In this document: positions 1-5,510 of the stretch, piece by piece | Layout of the letters: each line of letters starts with the position of its first letter | How positions within the stretch are numbered: the stretch's first letter is position 1 | Source: JANMEX01 sp031423755 | GTDB lineage: Bacteria; Pseudomonadota; Alphaproteobacteria; Rhizobiales; Rhizobiaceae | Reading direction: 5' to 3' | NCBI GenBank assembly: GCA_031423755.1 | Contig: JANPGC010000323.1 | Coordinates: 1 to 11,322 of the forward strand | Length of the DNA: 11,322 nucleotides | Translations under genes and position numbers: made by a program | The notes under the pieces: generated by a model | Database searches by the model: none | What the model was told of the DNA's origin: nothing | Seen by the model: only the letters and a program-made list of their open reading frames with translations

Positions 1-78
1 CATCAGACGGTGCGAGACGATCTCCGCTTCCTTGGGGTTTTCCTTGATGATGGGGAGGAAGTAGCGGCTCAGAAGCAT
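1..78 (-). CDS. proS: Prolyl-tRNA synthetase, N-terminal 26 codons (cut by window edge)
   Basis: Translating the minus strand from the ATG at 78-76 gives MLLSRYFLPIIKENPKEAEI, then VSHRLM at the edge. I recognise this as the start of bacterial class II prolyl-tRNA synthetase, whose family usually begins M-R-L-S-x-x-F-x-P-x-x-K-E-x-P-x-E-A-x-x-x-S-H-x-L-M. The enzyme charges tRNA-Pro with proline in the cytoplasm. Only the N-terminal tip is visible, so the catalytic motifs cannot be checked. The Shine-Dalgarno is weak: CTGGTGA ends about 5 nt before the ATG. In related genomes, as I remember them, proS directly follows the DUF1467 gene. Here about 3 kb of other genes lie between them. The reading is secure despite the short length because frame and motif both match. 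Confidence 0.85.
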   Translation of the reverse strand, partial: MLLSRYFLPIIKENPKEAEIVSHRLM

Positions 79-102
79 CAAATTCACCAGTTCAAGCGCC
101 CG

Positions 103-118
103 GATTCTCACGAGAATC
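103..118. repeat. Short inverted repeat upstream of proS
   Basis: GATTCTC (103-109) and GAGAATC (112-118) are perfect 7-base inverted arms separated by AC. Outside a single G/G mismatch, two further pairs extend the dyad (100-101 with 120-121). It sits 25-40 nt upstream of the proS start. A 2-nt spacer is too tight for a normal RNA hairpin loop, so a dimeric regulator's operator is more plausible than a terminator. The symmetry is what is seen; the operator role is inferred, and chance is possible. Confidence 0.35.
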
Positions 119-179
119 GGGCGGAAGTGCGATTGTTCGCAGGTGTCATAAACGGTTGGAGTAAGGAAGGGAACTGCCA

Positions 180-205
180 GCGGAAGGCCAACGACAGGCT
201 TCCGC
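180..205 (-). terminator. Stem-loop after the ABM-domain gene, possible terminator
   Basis: GCGGAAG (180-186) pairs perfectly with CTTCCGC (199-205). With one bulged G at 187 the stem gains CC (188-189) against GG (197-198) and closes a 7-nt loop. It begins 11 nt past the TAA of the ABM-domain gene and before proS, so it could end that transcript. No clean T-run follows on either strand; the minus strand continues TGGCAGTTCCCTTCCTT. It is therefore at best a weak intrinsic terminator, or an RNA-stabilising hairpin. Confidence 0.4.
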
Positions 206-215
206 CATCGCGCAA

Positions 216-521
216 TTACATTCTGTCACTCACAACATCGTCCGACAAAACATTCTCAAACCTGCCTGACACCACCATATCGGACACATGGGCCATCACG
301 GCCTTCATGCGTGGTGTTTCCAGATGCCGCTGATGCGCCTCGGCGGTTTCAAAACATTCGACAAAGATGGCAGTGTCCGGCGCTTCCAGACTCACGCCGA
401 CATCAAAAAAGACGCACCCGTCTTCCTGCCTCGTCGCAGTTGCATGCTCCTTCATGGCATCAAGAAAATTTGCGCTGTGCCCGGGCTTGAACTTCACCCA
501 GCCGATGATGAACTTTTGCAT
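216..521 (-). CDS. ABM-domain protein, putative quinol monooxygenase (YgiN/LsrG-like)
   Basis: A 101-residue protein of the antibiotic biosynthesis monooxygenase (dimeric alpha/beta barrel, PF03992) type. The layout fits: an N-terminal strand (FIIGWVKFKPG), a helix (ANFLDAMKEHATATRQEDG), then the typical E-D-G-C-V-F-F-D-V strand, a strand ending in VECFE, and a helix with A-x-x-x-H (about residues 65-70). Family members are small cytoplasmic homodimers. They include cofactor-free quinol monooxygenases and isomerases, but many have no known substrate, so the reaction here is not settled. I chose the ATG at 521 because a GGAG lies 6 nt upstream at 528-531; in-frame ATGs at 533 and 560 lack such a site. 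The gene is divergent from the heme-c adenylate cyclase and followed by a stem-loop. It is not part of the complex I operon. Confidence 0.8.
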   Translation of the reverse strand: MQKFIIGWVKFKPGHSANFLDAMKEHATATRQEDGCVFFDVGVSLEAPDTAIFVECFETAEAHQRHLETPRMKAVMAHVSDMVVSGRFENVLSDDVVSDRM

Positions 522-527
522 GACATA

Positions 528-531
528 CTCC
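528..531 (-). promoter_or_regulatory. Ribosome binding site fixing the ABM gene start
   Basis: GGAG on the minus strand lies 6 nt before the ATG at 521. It makes 521 a better start than the in-frame ATGs at 533, which overlaps the site itself, and 560. Confidence 0.6.
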
Positions 532-730
532 ATCAGTTTTGTGCGCCACCAGCATAACACTTCTTGTCATTGGCGGCACTTGCCTATTGCTGAGAGGCGC
601 AAGGCAAAGGACGCCAGCAACTTGTCCGCTCTATGGGCGAGAGCAAATCGATGGAAGTTTCGGCACATCCCGCTGCATCGATCAACAGCCCCACATTGCA
701 AACCCTGCCGTCATATCGCATTGTCTTCTT

Positions 731-737
731 GGGGAGG
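731..737 (+). promoter_or_regulatory. Strong ribosome binding site of the adenylate cyclase
   Basis: GGGGAGG is followed by 7 nt and then ATG at 745. This decides the cyclase start and excludes the upstream extension of the frame to 367. Confidence 0.75.
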
Positions 738-744
738 CTCATTC

Positions 745-2325
745 ATGCAGAGCAAGATTCCGTCGAGCGAGCGGGTTTGGCAGGCGCGGCTTTTGGGGCC
801 GTTTACGGCATTGGCAATTTTCGTCGGGCTGTTGGCGCTGCCGGTGTTCCTGTGGTTCGACCTTGACGCGCTGTCGCGCAAGGGGCTTGCCGAACGGGCG
901 AAGGAAACGGGCCGCGTGATTGACATCATGCGCAGCTTTTACAACACGGATGTGGTCGGGCGCATCCTGCACGCTGATCAGCAGGTGACGGCGAGCCACA
1001 ATTATCAGAACATCAACGGCGCCGTGCCAATCCCGTCGACTCTTTCCATTGAGCTTGGCAACCGGATAAGCGCTGGCGACAGCACGGTAAAATACCGGTT
1101 TGTGTCGGATATGCCTTTCAAGGGGCGGGAGCAGAATCCGCTGGACGAGTTTGAAAAATATGCGCTTGCGTCGCTGCGGGCCAACCAGAATCTGCCTGTT
1201 TCAGAAATCAGCGGCTCGCTGTTCAACCGAAGTCTGAGGGTGGCAACGCCCGTGGTGATGGGACAGGTGTGCGTCAGCTGCCACAATGTCCACCCCGACA
1301 GCCCTAAGAAGAATTGGAAGGTCGGCGATGTGCGCGGCATTCAGGAAATCAGCATTGCGCAGCCGATTGAGGCCAACATTTTCGCCTTCAAGTATCTGCT
1401 GATGTATTTTGCCGCTGCCGCGCTTGCCGGTCTGACACTGCTGTGGTTGCAAAACCGCCAGTCGAAGCTGATCGGCGCGATGAATGCGGACTTGGCCGAA
1501 GCCAATAATTTTCTCGCCTCAGTGTCCGTGAAAATCGCGAAATACATATCGCCGCAGATCTACAGAAGCATTTTCAGCGGCGAGCGCGATGCGACCATCG
1601 CCACCGAGCGCAAGAAGCTGACGATCTTCTTTTCCGACATCAAGGATTTCACGGCCACTGCCGAAAGGCTGCAACCGGAAGACTTGACGCTGCTGCTCAA
1701 CGAATATCTCACCAGCATGTCGGAGCTGGCGCTTGAGCATGGCGGCACAGTGGACAAGTTCATTGGCGACGCCATCCTCGTGTTCTTCGGCGACCCTGAA
1801 TCCAAAGGTGTGGAACAGGATGCGTCGGCCTGTCTGCGCATGGCGGCGGCAATGCAGGTCAAGCTTGATCAGCTCAACAGGGAATGGCGCAAGCGCGGCA
1901 TCAAACATCCGTTCAAGGCGCGCATGGGCATCAACACCGGCTTTTGCAATGTAGGCAATTTCGGCAGCGAAGACCGCATGGATTATACGATCATTGGCGC
2001 CGAGGCGAACTTTGCCGCGCGTTTGCAATCCGTGGCGCAGCCTGGCGAGATCATCTTGAGCCAGGAAACCTACGAACTTGTGCGTGGTCTCGTCACCGCA
2101 TCGCCAAAATCACCGATCACCATGAAGGGCATCGCCCGCAAGGTCACCCCCTATGCGGTCACTGGGTTTGCTGAAGACATGGCGTCGCGCGACGGCGTCG
2201 TCAGCTCCAATATGGCCGGGCTGGATCTTTTCCTCGATGTTGATGCACTCGACGACGACAAGACCGACCGCGCCCGCGAACAGCTGCATGCCGCACTGGA
2301 GGCGCTGGACAGAAGAACGAGGTGA
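745..2325 (+). CDS. Class III adenylate cyclase with periplasmic heme-c (Tll0287-like/DUF3365) sensor domain
   Basis: This 526-residue inner-membrane protein is predicted to convert ATP to cAMP. Layout: short cytoplasmic N-terminus; transmembrane segment about 16-38; periplasmic domain about 39-212 resembling Tll0287-like/DUF3365 sensors, with a c-type heme motif C176-V-S-C179-H180; second transmembrane segment about 213-236; a linker containing KYISPQIYRSIFSG; and the class III cyclase domain from about 290. Catalytic residues all look present: metal-binding D298 (FFSDIKDF) and D342 (FIGD), adenine-selecting K338 and D413 (MDYTIIG), and transition-state N422 and R426 (ANFAARL). It should therefore be active, and K/D argues for ATP rather than GTP. 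No HAMP domain is evident. Residues after about 480 form an acidic tail of unknown role. The start at 745 is set by GGGGAGG at 731-737. It is divergent from the ABM gene and convergent with a CNB-domain membrane protein. Heme attachment and the signal sensed are inferred. Confidence 0.9.
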   Translation: MQSKIPSSERVWQARLLGPFTALAIFVGLLALPVFLWFDLDALSRKGLAERAKETGRVIDIMRSFYNTDVVGRILHADQQVTASHNYQNINGAVPIPSTLSIELGNRISAGDSTVKYRFVSDMPFKGREQNPLDEFEKYALASLRANQNLPVSEISGSLFNRSLRVATPVVMGQVCVSCHNVHPDSPKKNWKVGDVRGIQEISIAQPIEANIFAFKYLLMYFAAAALAGLTLLWLQNRQSKLIGAMNADLAEANNFLASVSVKIAKYISPQIYRSIFSGERDATIATERKKLTIFFSDIKDFTATAERLQPEDLTLLLNEYLTSMSELALEHGGTVDKFIGDAILVFFGDPESKGVEQDASACLRMAAAMQVKLDQLNREWRKRGIKHPFKARMGINTGFCNVGNFGSEDRMDYTIIGAEANFAARLQSVAQPGEIILSQETYELVRGLVTASPKSPITMKGIARKVTPYAVTGFAEDMASRDGVVSSNMAGLDLFLDVDALDDDKTDRAREQLHAALEALDRRTR

Positions 2326-2335
2326 GCTGACACCG

Positions 2336-2986
2336 TTACGTTCTGGCGAGTTTTCCGGCCATGTCCATGTTCAAAACCGTGCCAATTGCGCCTGCAAGGT
2401 CGTTATCCTTGTCGCGGGCTAGCTGCAGCGCGCCGCGCGGCCAAGCGTAATACAGCGCATCCCTGGCGATTGTGACAGTTGCGGTGGCGGGCTTGTTGGT
2501 CAGGAACGCAATCTCTCCGATGAACAGGCCGGGGTCCACATCGATCTTGCGACCGCCTTTCCGGATATCGACTTCGCCGTCCAGCACGAAATAGATGTGA
2601 TCTGGCATCTCGCCTTCCCGCGTCAGAACCGTATCGGTCGAAGCCGTCATCCATCGCCCTGCCCGCAGCAGCTTGCGGAAATTGCCCGGGTCGATGGATG
2701 GCAGCTTGCGGTAGAGCTTCAGCTCATTTTCGGTAAAGTTGCCGGTGCCACGGTCGCGCAGGATCATGGCAATCATGAGCAGATTGATGCCGACATTGGG
2801 GATATTCCAAAAAATCGCGCCCCAGAGCGGCTGGTCGGCAACGTTGAAATAATAGGTCACATAGGCCAGATCACCGGCGATGGCGAATGTGCGGAGCAGG
2901 ATCTGATCGCGGAAAAGAAAGCAGATCAGATAGAGTATCGCGCCAACATGAACGAGCTGCGGCAATATGAAATCCATGGTCGGCAT
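2336..2986 (-). CDS. Membrane protein with C-terminal cyclic-nucleotide-binding fold (Popeye-like layout)
   Basis: A 216-residue protein with three hydrophobic segments (about 7-25, 31-48, 54-76) followed by a CNB (Crp/PKA-type) beta-roll at about 90-210. Recognisable CNB parts are YFVLDGEVDI (132-141) and the phosphate-binding cassette FIGEIAFLTNKPATATV (155-171). The conserved G157-E158 is kept, but aligning to the PKA pattern G-E-x-A-x-x-x-x-x-P-R-A-A-T-V puts A167 where the phosphate-binding arginine normally sits. There is no DNA-binding helix-turn-helix, so this is not a Crp-type transcription factor. Three membrane helices plus a CNB fold matches the arrangement of Popeye-domain proteins. 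The gene is convergent with the adenylate cyclase, 10 nt apart, suggesting a cAMP-related membrane effector. I chose the ATG at 2986 because AAGGG lies 7 nt upstream (2994-2998). The frame opens earlier at a TTG (3040), and an ATG at 2977 is a less likely alternative. Confidence 0.82.
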   Translation of the reverse strand: MPTMDFILPQLVHVGAILYLICFLFRDQILLRTFAIAGDLAYVTYYFNVADQPLWGAIFWNIPNVGINLLMIAMILRDRGTGNFTENELKLYRKLPSIDPGNFRKLLRAGRWMTASTDTVLTREGEMPDHIYFVLDGEVDIRKGGRKIDVDPGLFIGEIAFLTNKPATATVTIARDALYYAWPRGALQLARDKDNDLAGAIGTVLNMDMAGKLART

Positions 2987-3013
2987 GTGTTCGCCCTTGC
3001 GTTTTTCGACCAA

Positions 3014-3041
3014 GAATAGGGGTAGACTTGCGAAACACAAG
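3014..3041 (-). promoter_or_regulatory. Possible sigma-70 promoter of the CNB-domain gene
   Basis: On the minus strand CTTGTG (3041-3036) and CTATTC (3019-3014) are 16 nt apart. Each matches 4 of 6 bases of the rhizobial CTTGAC/CTATAT consensus, which prefers 17 nt. The -10 end is 27 nt upstream of the ATG at 2986, a reasonable leader length. A 5-bp inverted repeat (ACTTG 3026-3030 / CAAGT 3038-3042) overlaps the -35 box. A separate promoter would make sense because 81 nt separate this gene from DUF1467. The match is only moderate. Confidence 0.3.
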
Positions 3042-3067
3042 TGACAGCGGGACTGGCGTTGGTTCGC

Positions 3068-3355
3068 CTATCTTGCGACCGGCGGACGCATGAATTCCGG
3101 CAAATATCGCACCAAATCGTCAAAGCGCAGGCCATTTATGATTGCGAACCACCAAAACGCTGCGAAAATGAGGGTTGCGATGAGCGTCGTGATGCCCGCC
3201 ACAAACAGCATGCGGGGCTTGGCAGGAGCGCTTTCGTGGGTGCCGGGCACAATCTCTCCAGCCTCAGCCTGCGTCGTCAACCCGAGCGGCAGGACTGCGA
3301 ATAGCGTAACCCACCAGATGATGAAATAGACTGCGGCGGCGGAGATCGGGTTCAT
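3068..3355 (-). CDS. DUF1467 family small membrane protein
   Basis: A 95-residue protein with two transmembrane segments (about 5-27 and 50-73) joined by a polar loop (QAEAGEIVPGTHESAPAKPR), and an amphipathic C-terminus (LPEFMRPP). The N-terminal FIIWWVTLFAVLPLGLTTQ stretch is what I recognise as the DUF1467 (PF07330) hallmark of alphaproteobacteria. Its function is unknown. The ATG at 3355 has AAAGGA about 8 nt upstream. It follows mce after 64 nt and is the last gene of the nuo-birA-rnj-mce series in this window. In related genomes I recall proS next to it; here the CNB/cyclase/ABM block intervenes. The length is normal for the family. Confidence 0.85.
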   Translation of the reverse strand: MNPISAAAVYFIIWWVTLFAVLPLGLTTQAEAGEIVPGTHESAPAKPRMLFVAGITTLIATLIFAAFWWFAIINGLRFDDLVRYLPEFMRPPVAR

Positions 3356-3419
3356 GCGGGGCGTCCTTTGGAAAGTGACTTAGCGCAGACCGGGGCCGTT
3401 GGGAATGTGGCGATTGGCG

Positions 3420-3824
3420 CTACACTTCTTCCAACTCAATCAAAGTACCGAAAAAATCCTTCGGGTGCAAAAACACCACTGGCTTGCCGTGCGCGCCGGT
3501 CTTGGGCGTTCCGTCACCGAGCACCCTTGCCCCCGCGGCCTTCAAATGGTCGCGCGCGGCGATGATGTCTTCCACTTCGTAGCATACATGGTGCATGCCG
3601 CCGGACGGGTTTTTTTCGAGGAATGCCGCGATGGGAGAACCCTCGCCGAGTGGTTCCAGCAGTTCGATCTTGGTGTTGCCGACGTCGATGAAGACGACAG
3701 TCACGCCATGTTCAGGCAGCGCTTGCGGCGCGCTGATTTTGGCGCCGAGGCCTGTCTGGTAGGTCGCCACAGCTTTGCCCATGTCGGGCACGGCCAAGGC
3801 GACGTGGTTCAGCCTGCCCAGCAT
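3420..3824 (-). CDS. mce: Methylmalonyl-CoA epimerase
   Basis: A 134-residue vicinal-oxygen-chelate (glyoxalase-fold) protein with two beta-alpha-beta-beta-beta modules: 1-58, starting LNHVALAVPD, and about 76-134, with GGMHHVCYEV and a final GTLIELEEV. The conserved metal-site positions appear present: H7, one of the H78-H79 pair, and E130 near the C-terminus. This pattern and length distinguish it from glyoxalase I. It interconverts (2S)- and (2R)-methylmalonyl-CoA, linking propionyl-CoA carboxylase to methylmalonyl-CoA mutase. Start: ATG at 3824, with GAGG at 3832-3835 seven nt upstream, overlapping the rnj stop codon. The 9-nt gap to rnj indicates co-transcription. Functionally it may relate to birA two genes upstream, because propionyl-CoA carboxylase is biotin-dependent; that link is an inference. 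Confidence 0.9.
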   Translation of the reverse strand: MLGRLNHVALAVPDMGKAVATYQTGLGAKISAPQALPEHGVTVVFIDVGNTKIELLEPLGEGSPIAAFLEKNPSGGMHHVCYEVEDIIAARDHLKAAGARVLGDGTPKTGAHGKPVVFLHPKDFFGTLIELEEV

Positions 3825-3833
3825 CGTCCCGCC

Positions 3834-5510
3834 TCAGATCTGGTTGAGGAAGACCGTGACGACCGGCTTTTTGCCCCACAGATCGTCACAGGTTGAGCGG
3901 ACAGCGCGGCGTACCGCTTCGCGGACCATGTCGAGATCCTTGCGGCGGGCACGCGGAATGGAATCGATGGCGGAAAGCGCTGCGTCGAACAGCTTGTCGT
4001 CGATGTCCTCGCCTTCCTTGTCGAGTTGCGGGAGTCCGATGGATTCGAGTTCGGACTCGCCCGTGATCTCGAACTTGCCGTCCAAGAGCACGGAGATGGC
4101 GACATGGCCCGCGAACGACAGTTTGCGGCGCTCGCCAATGCCGACTTCATCAAAGTCGCCGACCAACTTGCCGTCCTTGTAGATGCGGCCGAACGGTGCT
4201 TCGTCGATGACTTCTGCAGGACCGGGGGCAAGGCGCAGCACATCGCCATTGCGCACCTGCGCGACTTCGGGAATGCCTTCCATCCGTCCGAGCGCGCCCT
4301 GCGCCACCAAATGCGCCGCTTCGCCATGCACCGGCACCAGAATGCGCGGGCGCGTCCAAGCATACATGCGCTTCAGCTCATTGCGGCGGGGATGTCCGGA
4401 GACGTGGACGAGTTGCATGTCATCGGTGATGATTTCAATACCACGGTCGATGAGCTTGTTCTTGATGTCGATGATCGGGCGCTCATTGCCGGGGATTGTG
4501 CGGGACGAGAAGACGACCGTGTCGCCCGCTGTAAGGGCAATCCCACGCATCTCGTCATTGGCGATCTTGGCCAGCGCCGCACGGCTTTCGCCCTGGCTGC
4601 CAGTCAGGATGATGACCAGGTTCTTGCGCGGTATTGATGAGAACTCGTCTTCGGACACAAACTCGGGAATTCCGTCCAGCAGCCCGACGCCGGTGGCGAC
4701 TTCGACCATGCGTTTCATCGAGCGCCCGAGCAGCATCACCGAACGGCCAGCATCACGCGCGGCGATGGCGATGGATTTGATACGTCCGACGTTTGACGAG
4801 AAAGAGGTGATGGCCACACGCCCGGCGGCATTCTGGATGAGCGCGGTCAGGTTCTTGCCGACATCCTGCTCAGATGGTGAATCGCCCTCACGGTTGGCAT
4901 TGGTGCTGTCGCACATCAGGGCCAAGACGCCCTTGTCGCCAAGTTCGCGGAAACGTGCCTCGTTGATGACCGGTCCCATTGAAGGGGCCGGATCAATCTT
5001 CCAGTCGCCCGTGTGAATCAACGTTCCGAGCGGCGTGGTGATGGCGAGCGACACTGGTTCAGGAATCGAGTGGGTGACCGCGATGGCCTCGACGGAGAAT
5101 TTGCCGACCTGGAAGGTTTCGCCCGGATGGTAAAGCGTCACCGGTATTTCCTTGCCGTCTCCGTCAGACTTGTGCTTTGCTTCAAGCAATCCGGCTGTGA
5201 ATGGTGTCACATAAAGCGGGCATTTGATGCGCGGCCAGATGTCCATGACGGCACCGTAATGGTCTTCGTGTGCATGGGTGATGATCATGCCCTTCACAGC
5301 AGCACGGTTGGCTTCAATGAAGCGGATGTCCGGCAGGATCAGGTCAACCCCCGGCAGATCCGGCCCCGGAAAGGTCACGCCGCAATCGACGATGATCCAT
5401 TCACGATTGTTGGCCGGGCCGTAGCCATATAGCGCCAAATTCATGCCAATTTCGCCAACCCCGCCAAGGGGAAGGAAAACCAGCTCATTGCTGTCTTTTT
5501 TGTCGGTCAA
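3834..5510 (-). CDS. rnj: Ribonuclease J
   Basis: A 558-residue metallo-beta-lactamase/beta-CASP ribonuclease that matures and degrades RNA by 5'-3' exonuclease and endonuclease action. Visible parts: the N-terminal LVFLPLGGVGEIGMN signature of RNase J; the metal-binding motif H79-A-H81-E-D83-H84; H147 (VTHSIPE); the HTGDWKID motif with a further metal Asp; the beta-CASP region with CDSTNA and GSQGE; HVSGHP and LVPVHGE late in the enzyme core; and a C-terminal domain after about 450. The length fits the family (about 550-560). It begins with TTG at 5510, preceded by GGAG (5518-5521) with 7-nt spacing. That TTG overlaps the birA stop as TTGA, which suggests translational coupling. The E. coli-type RNase E pathway lacks this enzyme, while many alphaproteobacteria have it. 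Confidence 0.95.
   Translation of the reverse strand: MTDKKDSNELVFLPLGGVGEIGMNLALYGYGPANNREWIIVDCGVTFPGPDLPGVDLILPDIRFIEANRAAVKGMIITHAHEDHYGAVMDIWPRIKCPLYVTPFTAGLLEAKHKSDGDGKEIPVTLYHPGETFQVGKFSVEAIAVTHSIPEPVSLAITTPLGTLIHTGDWKIDPAPSMGPVINEARFRELGDKGVLALMCDSTNANREGDSPSEQDVGKNLTALIQNAAGRVAITSFSSNVGRIKSIAIAARDAGRSVMLLGRSMKRMVEVATGVGLLDGIPEFVSEDEFSSIPRKNLVIILTGSQGESRAALAKIANDEMRGIALTAGDTVVFSSRTIPGNERPIIDIKNKLIDRGIEIITDDMQLVHVSGHPRRNELKRMYAWTRPRILVPVHGEAAHLVAQGALGRMEGIPEVAQVRNGDVLRLAPGPAEVIDEAPFGRIYKDGKLVGDFDEVGIGERRKLSFAGHVAISVLLDGKFEITGESELESIGLPQLDKEGEDIDDKLFDAALSAIDSIPRARRKDLDMVREAVRRAVRSTCDDLWGKKPVVTVFLNQI

Larger units (their letters stand above)
522..744. other. Divergent intergenic region between ABM gene and adenylate cyclase
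   Basis: These 223 bases separate the two divergent starts and should hold both promoters. I see no convincing sigma-70 promoter. The closest rhizobial-type match on the plus strand is CTTGTC (563-568) with CTATTG (584-589), but the 15-nt spacing is too short. An open frame runs through this region from 367 into the cyclase. Its translation resembles no protein I know and it overlaps the ABM gene on the opposite strand, so I do not treat it as coding. No tRNA, repeat or strong hairpin was seen. Confidence 0.5.

Noticed and set aside
367..744. Upstream extension of the adenylate cyclase reading frame by 126 codons
   Set aside because: It overlaps the ABM gene on the other strand, has no recognisable protein features and no ribosome binding site. 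GGGGAGG before the ATG at 745 marks the real start.
1519..2028. Long antisense open frame within the cyclase
   Set aside because: It is opposite conserved catalytic motifs of a clear gene and encodes an arginine/histidine-rich sequence typical of a GC-rich shadow frame.
2326..2335. Bidirectional terminator between the convergent cyclase and CNB genes
   Set aside because: The gap is only 10 nt and holds no inverted repeat or T-run. Termination must occur inside the opposite gene or by Rho.
3026..3042. ACTTG/CAAGT inverted repeat as a terminator for DUF1467
   Set aside because: The stem is only 5 bp with a 7-nt loop and no T-run follows. It may instead overlap a promoter, noted as a weak possibility.
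3399..3896. Plus-strand open frame of 165 codons opposite mce
   Set aside because: The minus strand carries a clear methylmalonyl-CoA epimerase with conserved metal ligands. The plus frame resembles nothing.
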